DNA of 39,985 nt from Flavobacterium sp. MK4S-17 (GCF_009848495.1 NZ_WWEP01000031.1:1-39985); one strand, 5' to 3'. Shown: positions 17,796-27,282, numbered from the stretch's first letter. Program-made: numbers and translations. The notes: a model not told the origin generated them from the letters alone.

Positions 17796-18287
17796 TTATT
17801 CTATAACCTGAATTTCAGGAAGGCCTCCCCTTTCCCGGCTTAGTGCATTCATAACTGCCTCATAGTCGTTCACATTAACTGTGCTGGAAAAATAGCCCGG
17901 TACAATTACAATCCTGAATGTCTGGTTTTGTGTAAGCTCAGGTGTAAGCGCTAAATCATAAGTTGACTGAAGGTAAATATTTATGTCACTTTCTGTAAAA
18001 TCAAATACATAATCAAGCTCACCCTCATCAAGGTAAAGCGTATGCGGTACCGACTGCCATATAGGTTTGTTACCGCTTAATCCAATCTGCCTGTAAACCA
18101 ATACCACATCCGAAGAATAGATAGCAGGGTTTAAAGGCTGTACTATTGAATAACTGGGTGCAAGGAAATTTACATTAACCTGGAACACCTCGCTGATTGT
18201 ATCGTTATCTACATTGTCATCATCGCTGCTGCACGACGATAGTGAAAACATTCCCACTGCTGCAAAAAGTAATAATATCTTTTTCAT
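17796..18287 (-). CDS. Lipoprotein with surface-export-like signal, 163 aa
   Basis: The N-terminus is a clear lipoprotein signal (lipobox LSSC) and the residues just after the cysteine, SSDDDNVDND, match the aspartate-rich lipoprotein export signal described in Flavobacterium and Capnocytophaga. The product is therefore probably displayed on the outer face of the outer membrane. The remainder, about 130 residues, is predicted mostly beta strand (VFQVNVNFLAPSYSIV, YDLALTPELTQNQTFRIVIVPGYF); I do not recognise a family. The gene is transcribed alone from the minus strand and shares a terminator with the glycosyltransferase gene. Confidence 0.8.
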   Translation of the reverse strand: MKKILLLFAAVGMFSLSSCSSDDDNVDNDTISEVFQVNVNFLAPSYSIVQPLNPAIYSSDVVLVYRQIGLSGNKPIWQSVPHTLYLDEGELDYVFDFTESDINIYLQSTYDLALTPELTQNQTFRIVIVPGYFSSTVNVNDYEAVMNALSRERGGLPEIQVIE

Positions 18288-18399
18288 AATTTAAAGTTTT
18301 AAATGGTTTTATAAGTATATTTCAAAAACTGAACCAAAAAATTATTTATAGGAAAATATTTAAAATTTATTTTTATAATCTATTTTAAAACATTGATAA

Positions 18400-19635
18400 T
18401 TAGTCATTTTTAACAATAAAATTAATTCCGCTATTATTATCAAGTTTTAAAATATACATTCCGTCTGCAAGATTAATAGTAGGAATAGTTGTAGTATTGA
18501 AATTTAAATTTCCCTGCTGTACAACCCTGCCCATCATATCTATAACATTATAAGTTAACGTTTTGGTATTCTCTTTTAAGTCAATGTATAATTTATCAGT
18601 GGCGGGATTTGGGTAAACACTTACTACCTCATCATAATGATAGGCAGCAACAGAAAGGCTTTCGATGTAAGGTTGCAGAAAGGCTTCCAGATTAAAACTA
18701 TGCAGTTTAGGAGGAATGTTTACAAACGGTGGCTGTACAAAACGCTCATTGGTTATAAAATAATTTAGCCCGTTTATTGTACTTATACCTTCTGTCTGGT
18801 GAAAAGGCAGTGTAACGTTAATCTTTCTCTTATTACCTGTAAAGAAATCGCTGTCATTAAAATTAAAGTCGTATAATAAGAACAAAAACGGCTGTAACAA
18901 ATTACTATAACCGCTTAATACTATTATTTTTTTACCCTCAGCATATGCCGCACCGGTTATTAAACCGTTTACGTTATAAGATGTTTGTAATTGTGCTGTA
19001 TAATTTCCGGCAGTTTTTGGTAATGCATATACACTTGTCTGCCTGCTTACCCACTGTTTTGTGAACAGGTAAAGGCTGTCTCTATATGCTATAAAAGCCT
19101 CACAGTCAAAATCGGTACTGTTGCTTCCTGATGGCGAAAAGTCTGTTTGGTTAGAATAGGCAAAATTAATGATTTCCGGTTGGGCATTTCCTGATACCAG
19201 TCCTGCCTTACTGATTTTTAGTATTTTGAGGTTTGTCCTGTTACCATTGCTGTTATTACCAAAATCGCCAATATATACATAATCATCATCCTGGGTAATT
19301 TCTTCCCAATCCTGATTGGAAGCCCCCGTTGGATATTCAAATTCAATTACCCCTGTAATTGTATCTAAAGCATATAAATTACTGTCGGTATTATCATTAT
19401 GGGTAAATAAATAATCGCCCCAATTGATGAGCCCTGAAGTTTCTTCCAGTTCGTTCGGCAGGTTTGCTGAATAATCGGGTGCTATGGCTGCAGGGGCATA
19501 CATACAATTCCCATTATTAATCGTTGCGGCAGGATTATAATTAAGTGCAAGCGGATCTGTACACCCCGCAACCTGTGCCATGCACTGTACCGACATGATT
19601 AAAAATAAAAAGGTATAATAATAATTCTTTTTCAT
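18400..19635 (-). CDS. T9SS-secreted beta-propeller-like protein
   Basis: Signal peptide (MKKNYYYTFLFLIMSVQCMAQ), then a GCTDPLALNYNP block typical of flavobacterial secreted proteins, a central domain of about 270 residues whose pattern (ETSGLINWGDYLFTHNDN, DWEEITQDDDYVYIGDFGNN) suggests a propeller of the SdiA-regulated or phytase-like kind, and a type A T9SS sorting domain (VYPNPATDKLYIDLK to the end). The protein is thus probably secreted or surface-attached; the ligand or substrate is unknown. I chose the ATG at 19635 because it begins the signal peptide; the frame extends 14 residues further upstream. Confidence 0.87.
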   Translation of the reverse strand: MKKNYYYTFLFLIMSVQCMAQVAGCTDPLALNYNPAATINNGNCMYAPAAIAPDYSANLPNELEETSGLINWGDYLFTHNDNTDSNLYALDTITGVIEFEYPTGASNQDWEEITQDDDYVYIGDFGNNSNGNRTNLKILKISKAGLVSGNAQPEIINFAYSNQTDFSPSGSNSTDFDCEAFIAYRDSLYLFTKQWVSRQTSVYALPKTAGNYTAQLQTSYNVNGLITGAAYAEGKKIIVLSGYSNLLQPFLFLLYDFNFNDSDFFTGNKRKINVTLPFHQTEGISTINGLNYFITNERFVQPPFVNIPPKLHSFNLEAFLQPYIESLSVAAYHYDEVVSVYPNPATDKLYIDLKENTKTLTYNVIDMMGRVVQQGNLNFNTTTIPTINLADGMYILKLDNNSGINFIVKND

Positions 19636-19783
19636 AGCTATTTTATTATCAGTGACATATATAAAATTACAAATCACACTATGGAATAGCTATGCTTTTA
19701 AGTTTCCTTTAAATCTTATTTATTCGTTAAATAAGGTTTGGTATTAAAAAATAGTAACGAATTTTAAATAAAAACTTCTAGTC

Positions 19784-19903
19784 ATGAAAAATATATTTAA
19801 GGCGTTACTTGCGGGATGGGGAGCCAAAAAACTTGGCTTTGGATGCTTTGGTACCATTATAGCATTTGCAATTATATATTACCTTTTAGGATATGTATTT
19901 TAA
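19784..19903 (+). CDS. Small single-pass membrane protein, 39 aa
   Basis: The frame encodes MKNIFKALLAGWGAKK, then LGFGCFGTIIAFAIIYYLL and a short tail ending GYVF. An N-terminal basic helix is followed by one hydrophobic segment of about 19 residues, typical of a genuine small membrane protein. It starts with a normal ATG, is preceded by an AT-rich promoter-like region, and is followed five bases after its stop by a strong terminator, so it forms its own transcription unit between a minus-strand T9SS gene and icmF. The function is unknown. Confidence 0.6.
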   Translation: MKNIFKALLAGWGAKKLGFGCFGTIIAFAIIYYLLGYVF

Positions 19904-19907
19904 AACA

Positions 19908-19932
19908 AAAACCTCCCATTGCGGGAGGTTTT
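19908..19932. terminator. Bidirectional terminator
   Basis: Ten-base-pair stem AAAACCTCCC/GGGAGGTTTT with a 5-base loop, between the 39-aa gene and the convergent icmF. Confidence 0.9.
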
Positions 19933-19954
19933 ATTATTTATAAAATTTAAAACT

Positions 19955-22900
19955 TTACATATTCCTGCGGTACTGTCCGCCTACTTCAAACAGGGCAGCA
20001 GTTATTTGCCCCAGTGAGCATACTTTGGTAGCCTCCATAAGCTGTTCAAATATATTTTGGTTTTGTACAGCGGCATTCTGTACTTTATTTATCTGTTCTA
20101 TAACTTTTTCTTTATTTGCTTTTTGAAGGCTTTCAAGTGTTTTTATCTGGAACCGCTTTTCTTCTTCCGTTGCGCGTATTACTTCAGCAGGAACCACTGT
20201 TGGTGAGCCTTTGGAACTCAAGAAAGTATTAACACCGATTATTGGGAATTCGCCTGTGTGTTTCAATGTTTCATAATAAAGGCTCTCTTCCTGTATCTTG
20301 CTTCTCTGGTACATGGTTTCCATAGCCCCAAGTACACCTCCACGTTCAGTAATACGGTCAAACTCTGCAAGCACGGCTTCCTCTACAAGGTCAGTCAGCT
20401 CCTCAATTATAAATGAGCCCTGAATTGGATTTTCATTTTTGGCAAGCCCAAGCTCTTTGTTAATAATAAGCTGTATTGCCATTGCCCTGCGCACACTTTC
20501 CTCTGTAGGTGTAGTAATTGCCTCATCATAAGCATTGGTATGTAAAGAGTTGCAATTATCATATATAGCATATAATGCCTGTAATGTAGTACGGATATCG
20601 TTAAAATCAATTTCCTGCGCATGCAGCGAACGTCCCGATGTTTGTATATGGTACTTAAGCATTTGGGCACGTTCATTGGCGCCATATTTGTTTTTAAGTG
20701 CTTTTGCCCATATCCTTCGCGCTACGCGCCCTATTACGGCATATTCAGGATCTATCCCGTTACTGAAAAAGAACGAAAGGTTTGGCCCGAAATCGTTAAT
20801 ATTCATACCCCTGCTCAGGTAATACTCCACATAGGTAAATCCATTAGCAAGTGTAAAGGCAAGCTGGGTTATAGGGTTTGCCCCTGCCTCTGCAATATGG
20901 TAGCCCGATATAGATACTGAATAGAAATTACGTACATTTTTTTGGATAAAATACTCCTGCACATCACCCATTAAACGCAGTGCAAATTCAGTAGAAAATA
21001 TACAGGTATTTTGCGCCTGGTCTTCCTTTAAAATATCTGCCTGCACCGTACCACGAACCTGGCTTAGCGTACGCACTTTTATATCATTATATACATCTGC
21101 CGGTAATACCTGGTCGCCGGTAACCCCTAAAAGCATCAGCCCAAGGCCATCGTTACCTTGGGGCAGTGCACCATTATACTTGGGGCGGTCAACACCTTTT
21201 TCTTTATAAATGTTATTTATTTTTTCCTCAACTTCAGCTTCCAGCCCGTTTTCTTTAATATAAATTTCGCACTGCTGGTCTATAGCGGCATTCATAAAAA
21301 AACCTAGCAGCATTGGTGCGGGCCCGTTAATAGTCATACTCACAGACGTCATTGGGTGGGCAAGGTTAAAACCTGAATACAGCTTTTTAGCATCGTCAAG
21401 GCAGCATATAGATACTCCTGCATTACCTATTTTACCGTAAATATCAGGGCGGTAATCAGGGTCGTTGCCATATAGCGTTACACTGTCGAAAGCAGTAGAC
21501 AAACGCTTTGCAGGCATGCCAAGGCTAACATAATGGAAACGCCTGTTAGTCCTTTCAGGGCCTCCTTCGCCGGCAAACATACGTGTTGGGTCTTCACCCT
21601 CACGCTTAAACGGGTAAAGCCCAGCCGTGTAAGGAAACTCTCCCGGAACGTTTTCCTGCAGGCACCATTTTAAAATATCACCCCAGGCCCTGTATTTTGG
21701 CAGTGCCACTTTTGGTATCTGCGAATGTGAAAGCGATTCGGTATGCGTTTGTATTTTTATTTCCTTATCCCGCACCTTAAAGGAGTACACAGGATTTTTA
21801 TATTTATTTACCTTTTCATCCCATGTCAGTATAATTTCCCAGTTGTAAGGGTCAAGGTTCATTTTTTCACGGTCAAATTCCTTTAGCAGTAAGGAAAGGA
21901 ATTGTTTTTTATCTTCAGCGTCAACTGATACAGATGCTTCATCAATACCTGATTTATTTATCTCCGGCAGCTTTCCGCTAACAGTTTCTATGGTTTTATA
22001 TAACCCGTACAGTTTTTGTGCCACTTCCTGCTGTGCATCGGCAACCTCATCATACTTACGGTTATTTTCAGCAATTTCGCTTAAATAACGTGTACGGTTT
22101 GGTGGAATTACATAAATTTTCTCACTCATTTCACGGGTAATTTCAAAAGTCGATTTTAAATCTCCTCCTGTCCTTTCCGCAATCTTGTCCATAATGGCCT
22201 TGTAAAGTGAGTTCATGCCAGGGTCATTAAACTGCGAAGCAATAGTACCAAAAACAGGCATATCATCAGGATTGGCATCCCAAAGGTTGTGGTTGCGCTG
22301 GTATTGCTTTTTAACATCACGAAGTGCATCAAGTGCACCGCGTTTGTCAAATTTGTTTATTGCCACTAAGTCTGCAAAATCAAGCATATCAATTTTTTCA
22401 AGCTGGGTAGCAGCACCAAATTCAGGTGTCATAACATACAGGGATACATCACTATGGTCAAGTATTTCAGTATCGCTCTGCCCTATCCCCGAAGTTTCAA
22501 GCACTATCAGGTCATATTTTGCTGCCTTAAGTACCTGTACAGCCTCTGCAACATATTTTGAAAGCGCAAGGTTGCTTTGCCTTGTTGCCAGCGAGCGCAT
22601 GTAAACCCGCGGGTTGTTTATGGCATTCATCCTTATGCGGTCGCCTAACAACGCTCCTCCTGTTTTACGTTTAGATGGGTCAACAGAAATTAAACCGATA
22701 GTTTTTTCAGGAAAATCTATAAGGAAACGGCGCACCAGCTCATCTACAAGGGATGATTTTCCTGCACCGCCTGTACCTGTAATACCCAATACAGGTATGT
22801 TTACAGATTCATTTTGTTTGTGTATGGTATCAAGTGCATCTTTTGCAATATCAGGAAAGTTCTCTGCCGACGATATAACACGGGCAATAGCTGCCGGATT

Positions 22901-23383
22901 CTTTTCGGTTAAATGTTTTAATTCACCATTCAGTTTATCGCCAACAGGAAAATCAGATTTTTCAACAAGGTCATTAATCATTCCCTGCAGTCCAAGTTCC
23001 CGCCCGTCATCGGGTGAATATATCCTTGTAATACCATATTCATGCAGTTCCTTAATTTCTTCAGGCAGTATTACACCGCCGCCGCCGCCAAATATTTTTA
23101 TATGCCCTGCCCCTTTTTCTTTTAAAAGGTCATGCATGTATTTAAAATATTCATTGTGCCCACCCTGGTAAGAAGTCATAGCTATGGCATTGGCATCTTC
23201 CTGTATGGCTGTATTTACCACTTCTTCCACGCTGCGGTCGTGCCCCAGGTGTATTACTTCAACACCTGTTGACTGTATAATGCGGCGCATGATATTTATA
23301 GCTGCATCATGCCCGTCAAAAAGCGAAGCTGCGGTTACAATTCTTACTTTATTTTTAGGAATATAAGGCTGTACTTGTTGCAT
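19955..23383 (-). CDS. icmF: Fused acyl-CoA mutase IcmF (B12 domain, G-protein chaperone, mutase)
   Basis: This 1142-residue protein joins three parts. Residues about 10-145 are the adenosylcobalamin-binding domain, with LFDGHDAA as the DxHxx(G) motif carrying the lower-ligand histidine. Residues about 195-410 are a MeaB-like GTPase chaperone with P-loop GTGGAGKSS and base-specificity motif NKFDKRG. Residues about 560-1120 are the mutase barrel. This order is that of IcmF, which interconverts isobutyryl- and n-butyryl-CoA and sometimes isovaleryl/pivalyl-CoA. The position matching substrate-binding Arg207 of methylmalonyl-CoA mutase is Gln791, as in isobutyryl-CoA mutases, while the position matching Tyr89 is Tyr590 rather than Phe. 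The gene stands alone. Confidence 0.94.
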   Translation of the reverse strand: MQQVQPYIPKNKVRIVTAASLFDGHDAAINIMRRIIQSTGVEVIHLGHDRSVEEVVNTAIQEDANAIAMTSYQGGHNEYFKYMHDLLKEKGAGHIKIFGGGGGVILPEEIKELHEYGITRIYSPDDGRELGLQGMINDLVEKSDFPVGDKLNGELKHLTEKNPAAIARVISSAENFPDIAKDALDTIHKQNESVNIPVLGITGTGGAGKSSLVDELVRRFLIDFPEKTIGLISVDPSKRKTGGALLGDRIRMNAINNPRVYMRSLATRQSNLALSKYVAEAVQVLKAAKYDLIVLETSGIGQSDTEILDHSDVSLYVMTPEFGAATQLEKIDMLDFADLVAINKFDKRGALDALRDVKKQYQRNHNLWDANPDDMPVFGTIASQFNDPGMNSLYKAIMDKIAERTGGDLKSTFEITREMSEKIYVIPPNRTRYLSEIAENNRKYDEVADAQQEVAQKLYGLYKTIETVSGKLPEINKSGIDEASVSVDAEDKKQFLSLLLKEFDREKMNLDPYNWEIILTWDEKVNKYKNPVYSFKVRDKEIKIQTHTESLSHSQIPKVALPKYRAWGDILKWCLQENVPGEFPYTAGLYPFKREGEDPTRMFAGEGGPERTNRRFHYVSLGMPAKRLSTAFDSVTLYGNDPDYRPDIYGKIGNAGVSICCLDDAKKLYSGFNLAHPMTSVSMTINGPAPMLLGFFMNAAIDQQCEIYIKENGLEAEVEEKINNIYKEKGVDRPKYNGALPQGNDGLGLMLLGVTGDQVLPADVYNDIKVRTLSQVRGTVQADILKEDQAQNTCIFSTEFALRLMGDVQEYFIQKNVRNFYSVSISGYHIAEAGANPITQLAFTLANGFTYVEYYLSRGMNINDFGPNLSFFFSNGIDPEYAVIGRVARRIWAKALKNKYGANERAQMLKYHIQTSGRSLHAQEIDFNDIRTTLQALYAIYDNCNSLHTNAYDEAITTPTEESVRRAMAIQLIINKELGLAKNENPIQGSFIIEELTDLVEEAVLAEFDRITERGGVLGAMETMYQRSKIQEESLYYETLKHTGEFPIIGVNTFLSSKGSPTVVPAEVIRATEEEKRFQIKTLESLQKANKEKVIEQINKVQNAAVQNQNIFEQLMEATKVCSLGQITAALFEVGGQYRRNM

Positions 23384-23445
23384 GTTGAAATATATTCAAT
23401 ATTAAGCCCGCAATTTACGTATTTCTCAAAAAACTACAACTACAG

Positions 23446-24099
23446 CTATTTAATAAATTGGCCCACTGCGCCATTATTAATAAATAAAATCCGTGTGCGG
23501 TATGAATAGGCTTTCACCTGTGTAGGATACCAGTTCCGGCCGCTTTCTGCAAGTATAAATAAGCCGTCGTCATCTCCTGACACCGTAAACTTTTCACTCC
23601 TTGGCTGCCTGTGGAATATAGGCACACCAAACTTATTGTACAGCATATCGGCAAACTGCGGTACTTTGCCTATTACAAGGCCAATTTCGCTTACACATAT
23701 AATATTAGAGGCTCCAAAAGGCTTACCGGCAAACACCTTGTTAGCATAACGGGTTATAATTTCAACTATATTGCCATTATTGTCGTAAAAATAAAAAGAG
23801 CGGGCATCCCAGTTGGTAAAGTCTGCAATATCCTGTCCATCCTGTATAAGTATAACAGGCGTTTTAGCTTTTATAGTTTCATAAGCTTCATAAAACCTGT
23901 TGTTAGGCACATCAAAGGCAAAATGATATACAGGTTTCAGGTTTTCCGATTTCCTGAAAACCAAGCTTGTATATCCTGCTTTAAATATTATTGTTGAGGC
24001 ATCATCCTTATGGTAGGGCTTTAAACCTAAAACATTTTTATAAAACCGTTCCGTTTCAGCAAGATTATCGCTTAAAATTTCAAGCTCCAGTATTTTCAT
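23446..24099 (-). CDS. VOC (glyoxalase/dioxygenase fold) family protein
   Basis: The N-terminal half, about residues 1-120, has the beta-alpha-beta-beta-beta pattern of the vicinal oxygen chelate superfamily: LELEILSDNLAETERFYKNVLGL, HFAFDVPNNRFYEAYETI, and FYFYDNNGNIVEII with the usual terminal metal-ligand glutamate. The second half (about 125-217) is a weaker repeat of the fold (SEIGLVIGKVPQFADMLYNKFGV). The substrate is unknown; these proteins include glyoxalases, epimerases and antibiotic-binding proteins. A link to the neighbouring mutase is possible but the sequence is not that of methylmalonyl-CoA epimerase. Confidence 0.8.
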   Translation of the reverse strand: MKILELEILSDNLAETERFYKNVLGLKPYHKDDASTIIFKAGYTSLVFRKSENLKPVYHFAFDVPNNRFYEAYETIKAKTPVILIQDGQDIADFTNWDARSFYFYDNNGNIVEIITRYANKVFAGKPFGASNIICVSEIGLVIGKVPQFADMLYNKFGVPIFHRQPRSEKFTVSGDDDGLFILAESGRNWYPTQVKAYSYRTRILFINNGAVGQFIK

Positions 24100-24224
24100 T
24101 CCTCGCAGGTTTATTCATCAGCAATTTACCAATTATTATGCAGTTAATGGTTAATGTTTATTAAAAGCTGTTTACGGCTGGAATAATTTTTGTTTACCTT
24201 GGCACAAAAATAAATACCAGCCAA

Positions 24225-24935
24225 ATGAAAAAAGTTTTAACTCTTATGATTGCCTGCCTTGCCCTTTCCGGCTGTGCCGAACTGCAGCAGGTAGCATCGC
24301 AATTGCCACAAGGCGGAATACTTTCTAACGCAGATATTGCTGCCGGATTAAAGGAAGCTCTTGACAAAGGTATTGACACGCAGGTAACCAAGCTGACCCA
24401 AACCGATGGATTTTACAAAAATGAGCTTGTAAAGATACTGCTGCCTGCCGAACTGCAAAAAGTTGATAAAACCCTGCGGGGAATTGGCCTTGGCAGCCTT
24501 GCCGATGAAGGCTTAAAAATGCTTAACCGTGCCGCTGAAAATGCAGTAAAGGAAGCAACTCCTATTTTTGTGAATGCTGTAAAGCAAATGACAATTACCG
24601 ACGCTAAAAACATTTTGCTGGGTAATGACCGTGCAGCTACCGATTACCTCCAAAGGACTACCTCATCTCAACTTTATGCCAAATTTAATCCTGTAATCAA
24701 ATCATCTTTCAGTAAGGTAGGTGCAGATAAGGTATGGAGCAACATTATCACACAATACAATAAGGTTCCTTTAGTACAGGATGTGAATCCTGACCTTACT
24801 GATTATGTTACCAACGAAGCGCTTAAAGGTGTATTTACCATGATAGCTATTGAGGAAAAAGACATAAGGAACAACATAAATGCCCGTACCTCCGCATTAC
24901 TGAAAAGGGTGTTTGCAATGCAGGATAATAAATAG
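24225..24935 (+). CDS. DUF4197 family lipoprotein
   Basis: The product has a lipoprotein signal (lipobox ALSGC) and a helical domain covering almost all of the rest, with the family blocks SNADIAAGLKEALDKGID, GLGSLADEGLKMLNRAAENAVKEA and NEALKGVFTMIAIEEKDIRNN. DUF4197 proteins are widespread in Gram-negative bacteria and have no established function. The length (236 aa) is typical. A near-consensus -7 box (TACCTTGG, 24195-24202) lies upstream, with about 22 bases before the ATG. Confidence 0.88.
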   Translation: MKKVLTLMIACLALSGCAELQQVASQLPQGGILSNADIAAGLKEALDKGIDTQVTKLTQTDGFYKNELVKILLPAELQKVDKTLRGIGLGSLADEGLKMLNRAAENAVKEATPIFVNAVKQMTITDAKNILLGNDRAATDYLQRTTSSQLYAKFNPVIKSSFSKVGADKVWSNIITQYNKVPLVQDVNPDLTDYVTNEALKGVFTMIAIEEKDIRNNINARTSALLKRVFAMQDNK

Positions 24936-24980
24936 CTAATTTTTTAAAAATCAGATATATAAAATAACAATGCCTTAACA

Positions 24981-25054
24981 TTGTAACGAAAATTAATTAG
25001 TTAATTTGCACCATCAAATAAATGGTTTTCTCACATTTGGTTAGGGTTAGTTAG
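24981..25054 (+). promoter_or_regulatory. Orphan promoter with a ten-codon ORF
   Basis: TTG (24981-24983), a 17-base gap and TTAATTTG (25001-25008) form a promoter one base off consensus. About ten bases after the expected start lies ATG (25022), which opens a ten-codon frame, MVFSHLVRVS, with stop TAG at 25052-25054. The terminator stem begins at the next base. It may be a small RNA, a leader peptide, or simply the trailer of the DUF4197 gene. Confidence 0.35.
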
Positions 25055-25086
25055 AAAAATGCCGGTACACACATCCCGGCATTTTT
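25055..25086 (+). terminator. Intrinsic terminator
   Basis: Eleven-base-pair stem AAAAATGCCGG/CCGGCATTTTT with a 10-base loop, ending in T. It lies between the DUF4197 gene and the thioredoxin-like gene. Confidence 0.88.
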
Positions 25087-25159
25087 ATTATCATAAATAT
25101 TTTATAAGCCGTTTACTGTATTTGCTCCCATTTGCTACTTTTACATAAAAATAGAGCGA

Positions 25160-25591
25160 GTGAAAAAGAGCGTATTTATAGTATGCCTTATGTTATGCTA
25201 TACAGGCTTTGCGCAACAATGGCATTATACCTTTGATGCTGCGCAAAAGCAGGCTGCCTCCGAAAATAAAAATATACTACTGGTATTTTCGGGCTCCGAC
25301 TGGTGCGGTAAATGTATGGAACTGGAACGGATAGTGTGGCAGAGCCATGAATTTAAAAATGAAGCTGAAAAACGCTGGGTTTTGCTTAGGGCCGACTTTC
25401 CGCAAAAAAAAGGTATGCCCGAACCTGTGGATATAAATGCCGAAAATATAGTACTTGCCGAAAAATACAACCGCAACGGCTTTTTTCCTTATATAGTTTT
25501 ACTGGATAAAAATGGCAGGATACTGGGCAAAACAGGCTATGAAGAATTTGAAAATGCTAAAGAATATCTTTTCCTTTTAAAAAACCTTTAA
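25160..25591 (+). CDS. Exported thioredoxin-like protein
   Basis: A signal peptide (to about residue 19, GFAQ) is followed by a thioredoxin fold with the redox motif WCGKC (Cys49 and Cys52) and the cis-proline loop FFPYIVLLD. It is therefore a periplasmic thiol-disulfide protein, of the kind with a DUF255-like SDWCGKC start. The start codon is GTG at 25160; there is no suitable ATG upstream and the signal peptide begins exactly here (MKKSVFIV). The end of the gene overlaps the end of the convergent metal-receptor gene by four bases. Confidence 0.88.
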   Translation: MKKSVFIVCLMLCYTGFAQQWHYTFDAAQKQAASENKNILLVFSGSDWCGKCMELERIVWQSHEFKNEAEKRWVLLRADFPQKKGMPEPVDINAENIVLAEKYNRNGFFPYIVLLDKNGRILGKTGYEEFENAKEYLFLLKNL

Positions 25592-26391
25592 TCCAGCCTT
25601 TGCTGTAACTGCTTAAAGTAGGCAAATGCCCTTACCATCCTGCTGCCATACCATGAAAACATTTCCCCATCCACAAAAACCGTTTTAGCATGGTGTGTAA
25701 ACCTGCCTATTTCAAAAGCATCTTCTTCCTTAAAGGGATAGGGTTCAGAGGAAAGGAACACCACGTCAGGGTCGCCCTCTATCCTTATTTTCTGGATAAT
25801 TATTTCCGGATACCTGCCACGTGCTTCATATATGTTGGTAAAATTATTAAGCTTGAGCATTTCATTGATAAAAGTATCGCCGCCAGCTGCCATATAAGGG
25901 TTTTTCCATATAAAATAAGCAGCCTTTAGCTGTTCCCGCCCTTTCATAAAGTTACGGAAATCATTAAGGCCGTAGTTTATCTTGTCAATCCATTGCTGTG
26001 CCTTTGTGCGTACCGAAAATATTTTGCCCAGTTCGGTTATCATATCAATACTGTGCTGTATAGTAATTATGTCACTTGTCCATACCGGGGCAATCTCTCT
26101 TAACTGCTCTACTATTTCTTCGGTGTTTTCCTCTTTATTGGCTATAATTATATCCGGCTGTAACAGTTTTATTTTTTCATAGTGCACCTTCTTAGTTCCG
26201 CCAATAATTTTTTTGGTGGATTTTAAATGGTAAGGATGCACACAAAATTTAGTAATACCTACTATATTTTCCTCTAACCCCAAATCAAATAGCAGCTCCG
26301 TTTGCGAAGGTACTAACGAAACAATGCGTTTAGGCATTTCTGTCAGGGTTATGGTATAACCTGTCTGGTCGGTATATGTTTTTGAGGACAT
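25588..26391 (-). CDS. Helical-backbone metal receptor (BtuF-like) without signal peptide
   Basis: The sequence follows ABC-transporter binding proteins for cobalamin or siderophores: KRIVSLVPSQTELLFDLGLEENIVGIT (about 20-46), KLLQPDIIIANKEENTEEIVEQL and GGDTFINEMLKLNNFTNIY. Such proteins normally act in the periplasm, yet this one starts [16 protein letters not shown] with no signal peptide or lipobox, and no in-frame upstream start would add one without running into pyrF. No transporter genes are nearby. Its ATG overlaps the pyrF stop codon (TAATG arrangement), so translation is coupled. The ligand cannot be told from the sequence. Confidence 0.85.
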   Translation of the reverse strand: MSSKTYTDQTGYTITLTEMPKRIVSLVPSQTELLFDLGLEENIVGITKFCVHPYHLKSTKKIIGGTKKVHYEKIKLLQPDIIIANKEENTEEIVEQLREIAPVWTSDIITIQHSIDMITELGKIFSVRTKAQQWIDKINYGLNDFRNFMKGREQLKAAYFIWKNPYMAAGGDTFINEMLKLNNFTNIYEARGRYPEIIIQKIRIEGDPDVVFLSSEPYPFKEEDAFEIGRFTHHAKTVFVDGEMFSWYGSRMVRAFAYFKQLQQRLD

Positions 26392-27218
26392 TATTTACCA
26401 GTATTATTTGCTAAAATCAGTGCCATTTCTTTTTGTACTTTTTGTGCCTGTATCCTTGCCTCCATAGCAAAATCTTCGGTACCGGAAGCGTAAATAACAG
26501 CGCGTGATGAGTTTACTAAAAGCCCTACATTACTGTTAAGCCCATAGCGGCATACCTCGCTAAGGCTGCCCCCCTGTGCCCCAATACCAGGAACAAGTAA
26601 AAAATTATCAGGTACAATTTTACGGATTTCCTTAAAATACTCTGTCTTTGTAGCACCAACCACATACATTAGGTTTTGGCTGTTTTGCCACGACTGCGAA
26701 GTTTTCAATACCGTTTTGTATAACTCCTCTTTGCCTGCTTTCTGCGTTTGAAAATCAAAAGCTCCCTCGTTAGAGGTTAGAGCCAGCAGTATGGCAAATT
26801 TATTTTTTACGGCCAGAAAAGGCTCTACACTGTCTTTACCCATATAAGGTGCCACCGTAACCGAATCAAAGTTCAGGTCTTCCAGAAATGCCTTGGCATA
26901 CATGGCAGATGTATTGCCTATATCACCACGCTTGGCATCGGCAATGGTAAAAATCTCCGGATGCTTATGGTTTATATAGTTAATAGTTTTTTCAAGGGCT
27001 ATCCATCCCTTAAGCCCGTAGGCCTCATAAAAAGCGGTATTAGGTTTATAAGCCACTGCAAGGTCATGCGTGGCATCAATAATAGCTTTATTAAATTCGA
27101 ATATCGGGTCTTCCGTTGCCAGCAGGTGCTGGGGGATTTTATTTAAATCCACATCGAGCCCAATGCAAAGGAAAGATTGTTTTTGTTGTATCTGGTTGTA
27201 TAGTTGTTGTGTTGTCAT
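26391..27218 (-). CDS. pyrF: Orotidine 5'-phosphate decarboxylase
   Basis: The enzyme converts OMP to UMP, the last step of pyrimidine synthesis. The catalytic motif [11 protein letters not shown] is present (Lys/Asp pair), with the second set of residues in [12 protein letters not shown], characteristic of the longer type 2 enzymes. I chose the ATG at 27218, giving [22 protein letters not shown] and 275 aa; the open frame extends 41 codons upstream through the prfA terminator and lacks conservation. A -7 box lies 18 bases upstream. Confidence 0.95.
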   Translation of the reverse strand: MTTQQLYNQIQQKQSFLCIGLDVDLNKIPQHLLATEDPIFEFNKAIIDATHDLAVAYKPNTAFYEAYGLKGWIALEKTINYINHKHPEIFTIADAKRGDIGNTSAMYAKAFLEDLNFDSVTVAPYMGKDSVEPFLAVKNKFAILLALTSNEGAFDFQTQKAGKEELYKTVLKTSQSWQNSQNLMYVVGATKTEYFKEIRKIVPDNFLLVPGIGAQGGSLSEVCRYGLNSNVGLLVNSSRAVIYASGTEDFAMEARIQAQKVQKEMALILANNTGK

Positions 27219-27235
27219 TAAAAAGTATTTGTATG

Positions 27236-27243
27236 CAAAAATA
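27236..27243 (-). promoter_or_regulatory. -7 box of the pyrF promoter
   Basis: On the minus strand it reads TATTTTTG, an exact match. It lies directly after the prfA terminator, so pyrF and the metal-receptor gene form their own unit. Confidence 0.55.
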
Positions 27244-27251
27244 AGAAATAT

Positions 27252-27275
27252 AAAAAATCCCGCCGTGGCGGGATT
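27252..27275 (-). terminator. Terminator of prfA
   Basis: On the minus strand: AATCCCGCC/GGCGGGATT with a very short loop, then a T-tract. It begins eight bases after the prfA stop codon. Confidence 0.82.
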
Positions 27276-27282
27276 AATGCTA

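Noticed and set aside
22215..23171. Long plus-strand open frames opposite icmF
   Set aside because: They lie wholly within a conserved 1142-residue enzyme gene and encode Ser/Pro-rich, unrecognisable sequence typical of antisense shadows.
24174..24222. GGCTGG ... CCAGCC arms around the DUF4197 promoter
   Set aside because: The gap is over 30 bases and the arms are only six; probably coincidence.
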